Below are positions 15,401-22,815 of a stretch of 28,878 nt of DNA, piece after piece. Source of the stretch: Anaerolineae bacterium (lineage in GTDB: Bacteria > Chloroflexota > Anaerolineae > JAAYZQ01); NCBI GenBank assembly GCA_016929795.1, contig JAFGIA010000309.1, forward strand, positions 1-28,878. The letters are read 5' to 3'. Below the pieces are notes generated by a model that did no database searches, was not told the DNA's origin, and was given only the letters and a program-made list of their open reading frames with translations. Both the position numbers and the translations under genes were made by a program. Position 1 is the first letter of the stretch. Every line of letters starts with the position of its first letter.

Positions 15401-17392
15401 CTTCACCAGGTGCGAGTTGGCGCTCAGGCCGAATCCACCGGAGCCAAACCCGGCGAGCGCCGCCTTGGCCGCCTGGCTGCGGGTATTGTCGGCTTCTGCC
15501 ACCTCTTCTTGGGCCATGATCTCTGTGAGTGTCAGGCCGTGGAGATCGAACTTGGGCTCGAGCAGCTCCTGCTCGAGCAGGAAGTAGAGCCGGGCAAAGC
15601 CGGGGTCCTGCTCCTGGAGCGCGAACACCGACTCGTCGACGACGGCCAGGCCGAGGGCTGAAGGCACGCCGGTGCCGTCGGTGCCGGTGACGCCGATCTC
15701 CAGGTGTGCCAGGTTGCCCGGCAGGTAGGTGTCGCGGTCGAGGCGCACGTCGAGGCTCAGGTCGGCCGCGGCCTCGACGACGATCAGGCGCGTGTCGCGC
15801 ACGATCTCGCCCGACGGGCGCAGGATGTAGGCGTGCAACGACAGGGTGCCGTACAGGTCGGGTGTCAGATCGACGGCGGCCATTGCCTGCCCATCACGTA
15901 GATCGAGGGCCCGCGTGGAGAGGGTCTGCCCCTCGCGCGTGACGTCGAGGTAGGCGGTGCCTACCGGGTCTGTCGCCAGCACTTGGATGTTCATTGTATC
16001 GCCCACGTCGTACGTGGCGCGCTCGGGCCGAAGTAGCACGTAGCTGCTGGTCCAATCCCCCTCAAAGTAGAGATAAGCCTCGCCCTGGTGTCCCAGGGCA
16101 TCGCGCGCCGTTGCCCACAGCTCGTTGTAGGGGGACTGGGGTGTGACGCGTACCTCACCCAGGCCGTAGGGGCCGGTGTGCGCCTGGTACTCGCGCCCCT
16201 CAATGGTCACCGCCAGGTCGCACTCGGCCGGGCTGCCGTCGGGGTAGGCGGTGAGCAGGTAGATGACGTTTTCCAGGCCCGGCTTGAGCTGCCCACTTTC
16301 GGGCACGGCCTCGATTACGATCCCCTGCTGCGCCACGGGCAGGCGCAGGCTCACCTGCTCGGTGTGCGCCGCGCCGTCGGTGACCGCCACCTCCAGGATG
16401 AAATCTGCCACGCCCTGCTCGGCAGCGCCGACGAAATAGTCGGGCAGGGGGAAGCTGAACTCGAAGGCGCCGTCGGGGCTGGTCTGGCCGGCCAGATCGA
16501 GCACCTGGTAGCGCTCAACATCGTACACCCAACCGGTGATGTGCACCTCGCCGCCGTCCACGGGCTTGCCGAAAAAGTAGGCGGCCGACACCTGGCCCGT
16601 CACCTCTTGCCCGGGCCGGTAATAATCGGCGTCCGTTGTGGCGCTCACCTTGAACTTGGGCAGGACGTAGGGCTTGACGACAACCGTCTTTTCACTCGAT
16701 GTGTCGCCGAGCGTCGCACTGATCTTGTAGTTGCCGTGGTTGCCCTCGGCGGCGAGCTGGAAGGTCCACGAGGCGATGCCAAATTCGGACGTCGTCGCCG
16801 TCTGGCGGAACACCTTGTTTCCCTTGGCATCGGCGACGGTGACCTCGACCGGGCTGCCTGCAGCCGGTGTGCGGTCGAACGCGCCCAGCGCCAGCGCGCG
16901 GATCAGGATCTGCTGCCCCGGTTGGTAGATCGGCTTGTCGGTGGTGAGCAGTACCTTGTAACTGCGCTCGACGGTGACGGGCTGGGTGAGCTCGTCATGG
17001 CCCAGGCGCGAGCGGGTCTCGACGACGATCTCCTGGGCCGGATCGTCTACGTCGGGCACTGTAAACGCGGCGACCAGGGTGCCATCGCCGGCGGTGGTGC
17101 CGGTAAAGAGCGTTTCACTGCGCCCGCCGTCGGCCGGCTGCAGGCGGACCTCGACGTCGGCGCCGGATACTGGCTGCTGGTCGCCAGCGTGCTGCACGCG
17201 CACGTGCAGCGTGCCGGGCGCGCCGGGCTCCAGCCGGCTCTGGCCGACGATGAGCGTTTCCTGGTCGCCCAGGTTGTCGGGCAGGCGCAGGGCATAGATG
17301 ACGCCGCCGGCGAGGGCGCACATGGCGACGACGAGCAAAAGAGCGAGAGCCAGATAGAGGGGCCTACGAGACCTATGAGCAGCGAATGGCAT
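12428..17392 (-). CDS. Alpha-2-macroglobulin family protein with an internal membrane domain
   Basis: 1654 aa from ATG 17392 (AGGAGGAGAAAA upstream). An N-terminal signal anchor spans residues 12-34 after RSRR. Residues 50-600 contain macroglobulin-like domains, including VLLTTDKPIYQPGQ. Residues 683-877 hold about six hydrophobic helices (roughly 683-699, 711-733, 752-778, 788-811, 821-843, 851-877). A Pro/Ala/Met-rich bait-like region (880-940) leads to FFPETMYWNP and ITTWRLTALA, as in metazoan A2M. The thioester motif is Cys1163-Phe-Glu-Gln1166 within PYGCFEQTSS, intact, followed by the alpha-alpha barrel and receptor-binding-like domains. A2Ms trap proteases after bait cleavage and thioester attack. 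With one plus six helices both large parts lie outside the cell. No PBP1C gene, the usual proteobacterial partner, is adjacent. No clear promoter was seen upstream. Confidence 0.92.
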   Translation of the reverse strand: MPFAAHRSRRPLYLALALLLVVAMCALAGGVIYALRLPDNLGDQETLIVGQSRLEPGAPGTLHVRVQHAGDQQPVSGADVEVRLQPADGGRSETLFTGTTAGDGTLVAAFTVPDVDDPAQEIVVETRSRLGHDELTQPVTVERSYKVLLTTDKPIYQPGQQILIRALALGAFDRTPAAGSPVEVTVADAKGNKVFRQTATTSEFGIASWTFQLAAEGNHGNYKISATLGDTSSEKTVVVKPYVLPKFKVSATTDADYYRPGQEVTGQVSAAYFFGKPVDGGEVHITGWVYDVERYQVLDLAGQTSPDGAFEFSFPLPDYFVGAAEQGVADFILEVAVTDGAAHTEQVSLRLPVAQQGIVIEAVPESGQLKPGLENVIYLLTAYPDGSPAECDLAVTIEGREYQAHTGPYGLGEVRVTPQSPYNELWATARDALGHQGEAYLYFEGDWTSSYVLLRPERATYDVGDTMNIQVLATDPVGTAYLDVTREGQTLSTRALDLRDGQAMAAVDLTPDLYGTLSLHAYILRPSGEIVRDTRLIVVEAAADLSLDVRLDRDTYLPGNLAHLEIGVTGTDGTGVPSALGLAVVDESVFALQEQDPGFARLYFLLEQELLEPKFDLHGLTLTEIMAQEEVAEADNTRSQAAKAALAGFGSGGFGLSANSHLVKQREAEARQASLLDGLSRTLYVLLLLIPLALVVAVGYSLRRDGVLGRSLVVGAGVPFLVVLWLALILWVVPIPGAPWADTPIDKLGYLIEELGLLLLCVAGPALLGGIAGTIGLAVRAVRRDEVPLGLAVGLLVVYALLLPLLFVTIAAGNVGEPATATIILFVLGYLALPLAFGARAAGFAFRRDRWALAGAGFVALMALFLIAGPVAVVATVASSAMMNEGGMLGMEPPMMVEEVAFDAVVRGAAPAPTPKEAPEAAKQAEASTAGGEAQGGDSPLLRQFFPETMYWNPEAVTGDDGRWTTDLEMAHTITTWRLTALASAQDGRLGSATAPIRVFQDFFVDIDLPLALTQGDEVSMPVAVYNYLDTGQQVRLELEAEEWFEMVGSAEQVVDVEPGDVTVVYFPIKVVATQGRFRPVVHATGEKMSDATTLRHDVQVVPDGKRLDHTLSDRLTAEVDATISIPAEAIPGTAQILVKVYPGILSQVVEGLEALLRMPYGCFEQTSSATYPNVLVLDYLKNTGQTSPEVQMTAEQYINLGYQRLTTFEVAGGGFSLFGSPPADRMLTAYGLMEFSDMSRVHPVDEAMIDRAADWLLAQQASDGSWENDQGLVHEQSWSSLGNARLPVTAYIVWALTQAGYEDQAGTQRGLDYVRELWREAEDPYALALVANALVEADPDGGATEQALDALADMAQIEGNGAYWKSGVATFMGGTGQTGSIETTALAAYAFLNAGEHTELANQALTYLIQQKDSYGTWHSTQATVQTLKALLLSVAKGGEGADATVRVSLNGEEVDPIQITEENFDVVQFVSFTDKPVTGDNHLRIAIEGKGNLMYQVSTHYYVPWDKVPAFVEGEPLMNIDVAYDRTELAVNDTVEVSVRLELKQGAARQAIVDLGVPPGFEVASEDLADLVARHTDLPQEYEGAKISRFDLTGRQIIVYLEDLKAGQVLEFSYRIRARYPIKAQTPPSSAYDYYNPGISAMSAPASIKVTP

Positions 17393-17599
17393 TTTTCTCC
17401 TCCTGTGGTCAACGAGTCTGGCGCGACAACTGGTTGCCTGTCACCGGCTACTTGTACCTACAAGACGTGATGCCAGGGAAAAAGGTTCCCGCTACTGTTC
17501 GGCTGTTTGATCGTTTACCCGGTGGCTATAATGTAAATGTCAAGTATGGGGGACGGTGCAGTGGCCAGGTGCAACGCACCTTGAACGGCAAGCATGGAC

Positions 17600-17641
17600 T
17601 AGCCATACGATTGTGCCTCTGATTGCACAATCGTATGGCTA
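17600..17641. repeat. Perfect 17-bp inverted repeat at the methyltransferase stop
   Basis: TAGCCATACGATTGTGC (17600-17616) pairs with 17625-17641 around an 8-base loop. The TAG stop of the minus-strand methyltransferase-nuclease gene is inside the right arm. There is no T-run on either strand, so it may act as a 3'-end stabiliser or be a mobile-element remnant. The rest of the 246-base spacer (17393-17638) shows a lone TATAAT at 17527-17532 without a good -35 and nothing else. Confidence 0.7.
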
Positions 17642-19792
17642 TGTGACAAGGCGCGCGCGATACTTTTGCAGCTCGTCCGCAGACAGCTCCTCAGGCCGGA
17701 CCAGGTGGTAGTGTGCTTCGGAAGACACGCGCACCCCTTCATCGGTAGGCACGAACTCGAACAGGGCGATCACGTCATCGGCCATGAACTGCGCGGCGAT
17801 GGGGCGCACGACCAGCCCCGGGAATTTGCGCGCGCACAGGGCAAAGTCTTGTTCCACCTGGACAATTCCTAGCCAATCTCTTGCGCCCTTGGCCTGGACC
17901 GGCAGCACGTAATGCACTCCTCGCTTGTCGAGCCCGATGTACACTTCGTCGGTCTCCACCTGGCCCACACCGGCCACGGTCGTGCGCAGGTGGCTTTGCA
18001 GCGGGTAGCAGGTCAGCCCGGTAAAGAGGTCGATCAGCCGGTTGTAGCGCAGCTTGGCCAACAGCGCCTGTTCGTCGTCGAGGGCGTACCTGGCGATCAC
18101 GCCGGGTGTCGAGTCGGGGATCTTGATCTGGGCCAGCATGGCGCTGGGCACGATGCGCGCCGATTTGGCGAGCGCGAACTCGTAGCGGCCGCGCCCGGCG
18201 GGCCGGATCACCCATTCTTCACCTTCGGGCGCCCGGTCGCGGATCGAGTCGGGCAGCTCGGTGCGGTAGCGAAAGGAGTAGATGATGTCGCCCAGGTTCT
18301 TGGGCAGCTTGATGTCCAGCTCGCTGGCTGCCTGCTCGAGGTCGGCTCGCTCGAAGGACACCTCCCGATCTCCTTCACGATAGCGATCCAGAAAGATCTT
18401 TTCGACAAGCTGTTGATAGCGGTTGAGCTTGTGGGTCATCATCCACATTCCTTTCTTGGGCCAACGGAGCACGACGACTTCTTCGCGCAGCTCCTGCTGG
18501 GTCGCAGTCGCAAACCGTGTCCGAAACAGGTCGATGCGCGCCACTTCATAGCCTAGATCGCGCGCCACTTCGGCCAGGAGCTGTCCGGTGCGGATCATCA
18601 CGCGCAGGTAGGATGCCTGATCACCAACCACGTAGGCAAGCTGTGCACCTGGACGCAGCACGGTGCGCAAATCGGCCAGGTGGCGCATCATGCCGCCAAA
18701 GTAGAGGCGCGTCACCCTGGGATAAAGCCGCTCGAACCCCGATGTCTTGCCCAGTTGGATGCGCCGTTCTTCGATTTCCTCGGCCAGGCGCTGGATGCCT
18801 TCGTGGTCGGCGACGAGGGTGTCATCCTGGTCGTCCTTGTAGACACTCCGTGTGTTGGAGCGGACGAGATCTTGTTTGAACGCCCGCAGCGACTCTTTGC
18901 TTGTCACCAATCCGAGCAGGACCGATTCGAGCCGCACGGTGCGTGAATAGTCCTTTTCGTTGGGATAGGGCGGGGAGGTAATGACCGCGTCGACGGATTC
19001 GGGATCGAGGAGCGCGCCGATCTGGCGCGTGTCGCCCAGGAGCACGCGCGCGTCGGGGAACGATCGGCCTTGCACCAGGTGCAGGTCAGCGGCCATCCGC
19101 TCGATTTCGGCCAGCCAACTGGCAATCACCGGCACGTCCCTCTTTTGTTTGCCCACGCCGATCTCGGGTCCAAAGCGCAGGTTGCTGATCGAGCCGACGA
19201 GAGCCGTTGCCAGGGCGAGGACCATGTGCTGATATTCTGGCGCTGCTGCACAGCGGCGGTTCAGAATATCTAGCAGGATGAGCGCTTTGTGGAGGGGCAA
19301 TGGACTGATCGAGTTTTTGATGAGGAGCTTGCGGGCGGCTGTATCCAGGGGCATCAGGTCGAGTCGATCGATGTCGCCTGGATAAGATCGGGAATCGTCG
19401 ATTCCCTGTCGCGCCAGTTCGGCACGCGCCCAAGCGGCAACAGCCGCGGCGCGGGCGAGGAGTGCGTCCGCGTCTATGTCCCATTTGACCTTGACGGAGC
19501 TGGCAAAGTGAGAGAAGGGCATGGCTTCGATGCCGAACGAGGCCAGACCGTTCAGCCTGGCCTCGACGACGGTCGTGCCGGTCCCGCAGAAGGGGTCGAG
19601 CACGGTTTGGCCGCGGGTCAGTCCGAAATCGGCCAGGTAGTCGCGCACGAGGTGGGGCGGGAAGGAGAGGACAAAGCGATACCAGGCGTGAAACGCCCGA
19701 TCGGAGGGGTCGAGTTGGTTGATCAGGCCATTGGCCCGCGGCTCGACGGGCTCCAACTGGGGCAGGTGAAGCTGCAAAGGACGGTTGCTCAC
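17639..19792 (-). CDS. DNA methyltransferase fused to a probable PD-(D/E)xK-like nuclease domain
   Basis: 717 aa from GTG 19792, with GGAG 11 bases upstream; no ATG lies nearby. The methyltransferase part (about 1-445) has SAM motif I LDPFCGTGTTVVEA (residues 65-78) and the catalytic TSPPYPNEKDYSRT (272-285), typical of amino-methylating enzymes (N6-adenine or N4-cytosine). After a linker (450-500), the C-terminal part holds NRLIDLFTGLTCYPLQSHLRTTV (584-606), then ETDEVYIG (613-620) and VLPVQAKG (629-636). An acidic residue before a beta strand, followed by Q-x-K, is the layout of restriction-type nucleases with a QxK variant of (D/E)xK. It could be a one-protein restriction-modification enzyme; the nuclease call is inference. 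It has its own promoter and no separate restriction or specificity gene nearby. Confidence 0.8.
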   Translation of the reverse strand: MSNRPLQLHLPQLEPVEPRANGLINQLDPSDRAFHAWYRFVLSFPPHLVRDYLADFGLTRGQTVLDPFCGTGTTVVEARLNGLASFGIEAMPFSHFASSVKVKWDIDADALLARAAAVAAWARAELARQGIDDSRSYPGDIDRLDLMPLDTAARKLLIKNSISPLPLHKALILLDILNRRCAAAPEYQHMVLALATALVGSISNLRFGPEIGVGKQKRDVPVIASWLAEIERMAADLHLVQGRSFPDARVLLGDTRQIGALLDPESVDAVITSPPYPNEKDYSRTVRLESVLLGLVTSKESLRAFKQDLVRSNTRSVYKDDQDDTLVADHEGIQRLAEEIEERRIQLGKTSGFERLYPRVTRLYFGGMMRHLADLRTVLRPGAQLAYVVGDQASYLRVMIRTGQLLAEVARDLGYEVARIDLFRTRFATATQQELREEVVVLRWPKKGMWMMTHKLNRYQQLVEKIFLDRYREGDREVSFERADLEQAASELDIKLPKNLGDIIYSFRYRTELPDSIRDRAPEGEEWVIRPAGRGRYEFALAKSARIVPSAMLAQIKIPDSTPGVIARYALDDEQALLAKLRYNRLIDLFTGLTCYPLQSHLRTTVAGVGQVETDEVYIGLDKRGVHYVLPVQAKGARDWLGIVQVEQDFALCARKFPGLVVRPIAAQFMADDVIALFEFVPTDEGVRVSSEAHYHLVRPEELSADELQKYRARLVT

Positions 19793-19874
19793 TGATCAGC
19801 TCAACTCCGCTCTTGCCATGGGTGTAACTGCCACATGGTCTACACTCTGATCTCCAGACTCGTCTGTCGGCTCA

Positions 19875-19903
19875 ATTATACCATTGCGCAGACAAAGATG
19901 CAA
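19875..19903 (-). promoter_or_regulatory. Promoter of the methyltransferase-nuclease gene
   Basis: TTGCAT (19903-19898), 17 bp, TATAAT (19880-19875) with TGG as extended -10. The leader would be about 75 bases. Confidence 0.7.
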
Positions 19904-19922
19904 CAGGGTGGAGCGCTGGCAG

Positions 19923-21968
19923 CTATCGAGGGAAGGGGATGGCGAATAACCAGTGCATTGGATCGAGGAATGAGAGAGAAGCGCCGATCGTGGTGGTGAT
20001 CCGGTAGTTGTACGTCGCCGGCTCTGTCGTCACCGGCGCCACGGCGGCGACGACGAGCACGGCACGGTCGACTTGATCGCCCAGTCCGCTGATGTTCACC
20101 GAGCCGCGGTTCAGGGTGCTCAGCACCACCGGCTCCACGTCCACCTGGTGGTCACGAAAGGTGATGAGCTGCACGATGAAATCCTGGGGAATGTCGTCGG
20201 TGATGCGCACCCAGCCGGCGGCCTGCCATTTGCCGGCCCCTTCCTCGGCGCCGTCCTGGAAGCCGATCTCGGGAACCGACACGTCGTCGATGCAGATCCC
20301 GGGGTGGTTGACGCTTTCGTCGGTGATCACTTCGAAGCGGATGAGCACGTTGGCACCGGTGTAGGGCGTCAGGTCAAAGTGTTGCTCCGTCCACCGCGGC
20401 TCGTCGCCGCCGCCGCTCAGCCCGGTGAGGGCGGGGCCATAGCTGGAGTCGTTGGGATCGCTCGTCGTCGTGTCGTCGTTCGACAGGAGGGTCCACGTCT
20501 CGCCATTGTCTGTCGATACCTCTACGTAGGCATAATCATAGTCGACTTCGAGGTCGTACCAGATCCAGGAGGTCAGGGTGGCGGCTGTCACACCGGACAG
20601 GTCGAACGCGCGCGTCAGGGTCGCGTCTCCCTCGTCGCCGCGCAGCGTGCACCACTGGTATTGCCCGCTGTGCACCTCGTTGCCCACCACGGGCACGAGC
20701 GTGCTGCCCTCAAAGTGGACGGTGAGGTCCCCTTCGCCTTGGAGCAGGACATAATCGGCGGCATACTGAGCGACGGCGGCGCGGCTGTCAATCGGATAGG
20801 TCTCGTGGCGCGCGCTATGCACAGGACGGCGCGGATCCAGGCGCCGGTAGGCGTACTGCCCACCGGCCACGTCCTCGTCGTCCAGGTAGTTGGCAATGAT
20901 CCAATCGGCAAACAGCATGTCGAACGTCTGGCCTGGATCGACCTCGGCCAGCACTGCCTCAAAGCCTGTGGCGCCGTTCGCCGGCTCGGCGACGAGCTGC
21001 GTCACTGCCTCCTCGCCGTAGCGGTCGAGAAAGTAGGCGAGAAAGAGATAACTGGCGCCATAGTAGGCGCCCGAATCCTCCAGCTCGGGCCAGGTGGTGA
21101 GCTGAGTATCGGGCGATGAGGAAAAGACCTGGTCCGATCCGCCGACGTCGTAGCCGCTCATGTCGGCGGCCAGCTCGGATAGGCCCTCGTTCACCCACGT
21201 ATCCTCGTCACGGTCCATGGCCCAGTGAACCATGTGCTGGAATTCGTGGGCCAGGATGCCGTCGAAATACTCGGTGCCGGGGAGGGCGTTGTCGAGGTTG
21301 ATGTAAAACATCTCGTGCTCGTTCGAGTAGCTGCGCACGATCGCCGGGTACTCGTCAGGCCCAGAAAAATAGCCGGCGACCCCTGGCACATTGCCGAGAA
21401 AGAGATAGACGTGCGGGTCGTTGTCGATCCCTGGCAACGGCTCGCTGCCAAAGAGGCGGCGCACTGTCGGGTAGGTCTGCTCCTCGAAATGAAGAGCGGA
21501 GCGTGCCAGGTCCTCCTCCTCGAGGGTGTATTCTTCTTGCACCCACCAGTAGGCGTGGGGTGTCTCGTAGCGCAAGATCGCCGTTGCACTGGAAAACTCG
21601 TTGTTCGATACGTCATGCACCCAGAAGGTCAGCCTGTCACCCGGATCGTACGCTGGGGGTGGGGCGGCCGTCGGCTGGGGCAGGGTCGCCAGGCCGCCCA
21701 GCCGTTGCGCAAGATCGATGAGGTCGCGCTGAGGCAGCTCGGCTGTGCGCAGTGTGGTGGCCGTTTCCTCCTCTGCGTTCAGGGGCTCGCGCCGCACCGG
21801 CGTCGACTGTGGGGTGGGGTCAAGAATTACGCCATCTTGCCCGCCTGGCGACTGTGCGCTTTGCCCCAGGCTCAATCCGACGAGCCCACAGATCGCGAAA
21901 TAGCAACAGGCCGCGATGGCCAGGGCCAGTGCAAGGAAGAGGACAGGGCGTTTTTTGAGGTGCGCCAT
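19923..21968 (-). CDS. Secreted or membrane-anchored zinc metalloprotease
   Basis: 681 aa from ATG 21968. The N-terminus MAHLKKRPVLFLALALAIAACC is a signal sequence or anchor; IAAC fits a lipobox, but hydrophobicity continues past it, so an uncleaved anchor is equally possible. The zinc site is HEFQH (residues 241-245), with the third ligand probably Glu261 in WVNEGLSELAA, as in gluzincin-type M30-like peptidases. The C-terminal third contains SWIWYDLEVDYDYAYVEVSTDNGETWTLL and a beta-rich ICIDDVSV stretch, as in immune-inhibitor-A-like peptidases. It probably digests extracellular protein. No ribosome site is obvious upstream, and the longer reading upstream of 21968 covers a terminator and has no signal sequence, so it was rejected. 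The promoter was not found. Confidence 0.85.
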   Translation of the reverse strand: MAHLKKRPVLFLALALAIAACCYFAICGLVGLSLGQSAQSPGGQDGVILDPTPQSTPVRREPLNAEEETATTLRTAELPQRDLIDLAQRLGGLATLPQPTAAPPPAYDPGDRLTFWVHDVSNNEFSSATAILRYETPHAYWWVQEEYTLEEEDLARSALHFEEQTYPTVRRLFGSEPLPGIDNDPHVYLFLGNVPGVAGYFSGPDEYPAIVRSYSNEHEMFYINLDNALPGTEYFDGILAHEFQHMVHWAMDRDEDTWVNEGLSELAADMSGYDVGGSDQVFSSSPDTQLTTWPELEDSGAYYGASYLFLAYFLDRYGEEAVTQLVAEPANGATGFEAVLAEVDPGQTFDMLFADWIIANYLDDEDVAGGQYAYRRLDPRRPVHSARHETYPIDSRAAVAQYAADYVLLQGEGDLTVHFEGSTLVPVVGNEVHSGQYQWCTLRGDEGDATLTRAFDLSGVTAATLTSWIWYDLEVDYDYAYVEVSTDNGETWTLLSNDDTTTSDPNDSSYGPALTGLSGGGDEPRWTEQHFDLTPYTGANVLIRFEVITDESVNHPGICIDDVSVPEIGFQDGAEEGAGKWQAAGWVRITDDIPQDFIVQLITFRDHQVDVEPVVLSTLNRGSVNISGLGDQVDRAVLVVAAVAPVTTEPATYNYRITTTIGASLSFLDPMHWLFAIPFPR

Positions 21969-21998
21969 CAGATCAGAAGCGGGAAACGGGGGCGTGGT

Positions 21999-22049
21999 GG
22001 AAAACAAATGCGCTGCAAACCCTCGAGACCGGCAAGGGTTTGCAGCGCA
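21999..22049 (-). terminator. Rho-independent terminator of the V4R gene
   Basis: TGCGCTGCAAACCCT (22009-22023) pairs perfectly over 15 bp with 22035-22049, loop of 11. On the minus strand the stem is followed by a T-rich tract, TTTGTTTT. It lies 17 bases after the V4R stop and separates that gene from the protease. Confidence 0.8.
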
Positions 22050-22066
22050 CATCACACCATGTGGGC

Positions 22067-22705
22067 CTATTCGATAGGCTCCTTGGAAATCGTAAAGTCG
22101 CAGGATGGGTCCCCGGCGGCGTGGCACGTCACCTGGGCCACTTTGAACTTTTTCCCACCGGTCCCCCAATTGAGCCCTTCCAGGATGATGCCGAGCGCCG
22201 CATGGCAGATGGGGCCATCCGCGGTGCGTCCCCAGCACACGGGGCAACGCTCGATAACGTACACAAAATGATCTGCCTCCTCGCGCACATAGCTGACCTG
22301 ATCACTCGTGGTAGAAAAAGCCTTGGCCATGGCACCTAGGCCCACCTTCATTTTGATCTTGAGTGGGAGCATACGAAAGGCACGATCTGCCACGCCGACC
22401 ATGGCGCCAAAGTTCTTCAAGCCCTGATCAAATGCCTTTCGCCCGGCACGCAGCGCGAGGGCACGTCCACCGCGCGGGCCATACATCATCTCCATCCCTT
22501 CGTTCAGCCGGGCAAAGTCGACAAAGTCGAACTCCTTGGCAAGGTTGCCCGGGGGAAAGTTGTCAATCAGGTGTTTCATATCTGCCATGTTGAGGAGCGC
22601 CTTGATGCCATTCGTCCCCATGATCTCTTCGATCGACTGCAAATAGATTTTCGCGATCAGGTTCGGGTAACAATAGCCGCTCTTTTCGTATTTGGACTCG
22701 GACAC
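22067..22705 (-). CDS. V4R (4-vinyl-reductase-like) domain protein
   Basis: 212 aa from GTG 22705, chosen because AGGAGG lies 9 bases upstream. Residues 1-135 are largely helical (IYLQSIEEIMGTNGIKALL...) and residues about 140-205 form the V4R domain: VIERCPVCWGR, a conserved Cys in PICHAALGIILEGL, and VTCHAAGDPSCDFTI. V4R domains bind small hydrocarbon or tetrapyrrole-like ligands in proteins such as BchJ and in signalling proteins, and their cysteines may bind metal. This one has no fused kinase or regulator domain. Its role is unknown; a link to the Stay-Green gene 18 kb away would be speculation. It has its own promoter and terminator, so it is monocistronic. Confidence 0.8.
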   Translation of the reverse strand: MSESKYEKSGYCYPNLIAKIYLQSIEEIMGTNGIKALLNMADMKHLIDNFPPGNLAKEFDFVDFARLNEGMEMMYGPRGGRALALRAGRKAFDQGLKNFGAMVGVADRAFRMLPLKIKMKVGLGAMAKAFSTTSDQVSYVREEADHFVYVIERCPVCWGRTADGPICHAALGIILEGLNWGTGGKKFKVAQVTCHAAGDPSCDFTISKEPIE

Positions 22706-22754
22706 CGTGCCTATCCTCCTTGCCTACTGCTTCCTCGAGTGGTAGTGGATACCA

Positions 22755-22783
22755 ATTATACCAGGATTTTTCCAAGAGCGCAA
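22755..22783 (-). promoter_or_regulatory. Promoter of the V4R gene
   Basis: TTGCGC (22783-22778), 17 bp, TATAAT (22760-22755) with TGG as extended -10; the leader is about 45 bases. It lies in the 110-base spacer after ftsH, where no clear terminator was seen. Confidence 0.75.
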
Positions 22784-22815
22784 ACGCACAACCTGGATGG
22801 TTCCAATGCGACAGG

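Noticed and set aside
16088..17470. A 460-codon open frame on the plus strand
   Set aside because: It is antisense to the A2M gene and its composition follows that gene's codon bias; no domain or ribosome site was seen. Similar antisense frames at 13802-15022, 12662-13711, 22720-23883 and 27422-28819 were dropped for the same reason.
17507..17532. A TATAAT at 17527-17532 with TTGATC upstream as a promoter for a small RNA
   Set aside because: The gap is 14 bp, too short, and no other -35 fits; the downstream hairpin lacks a T-run.
17386..17622. A 78-codon plus-strand frame in the spacer after A2M
   Set aside because: No ribosome site or recognisable sequence; it overlaps the A2M start region and ends inside the inverted repeat.
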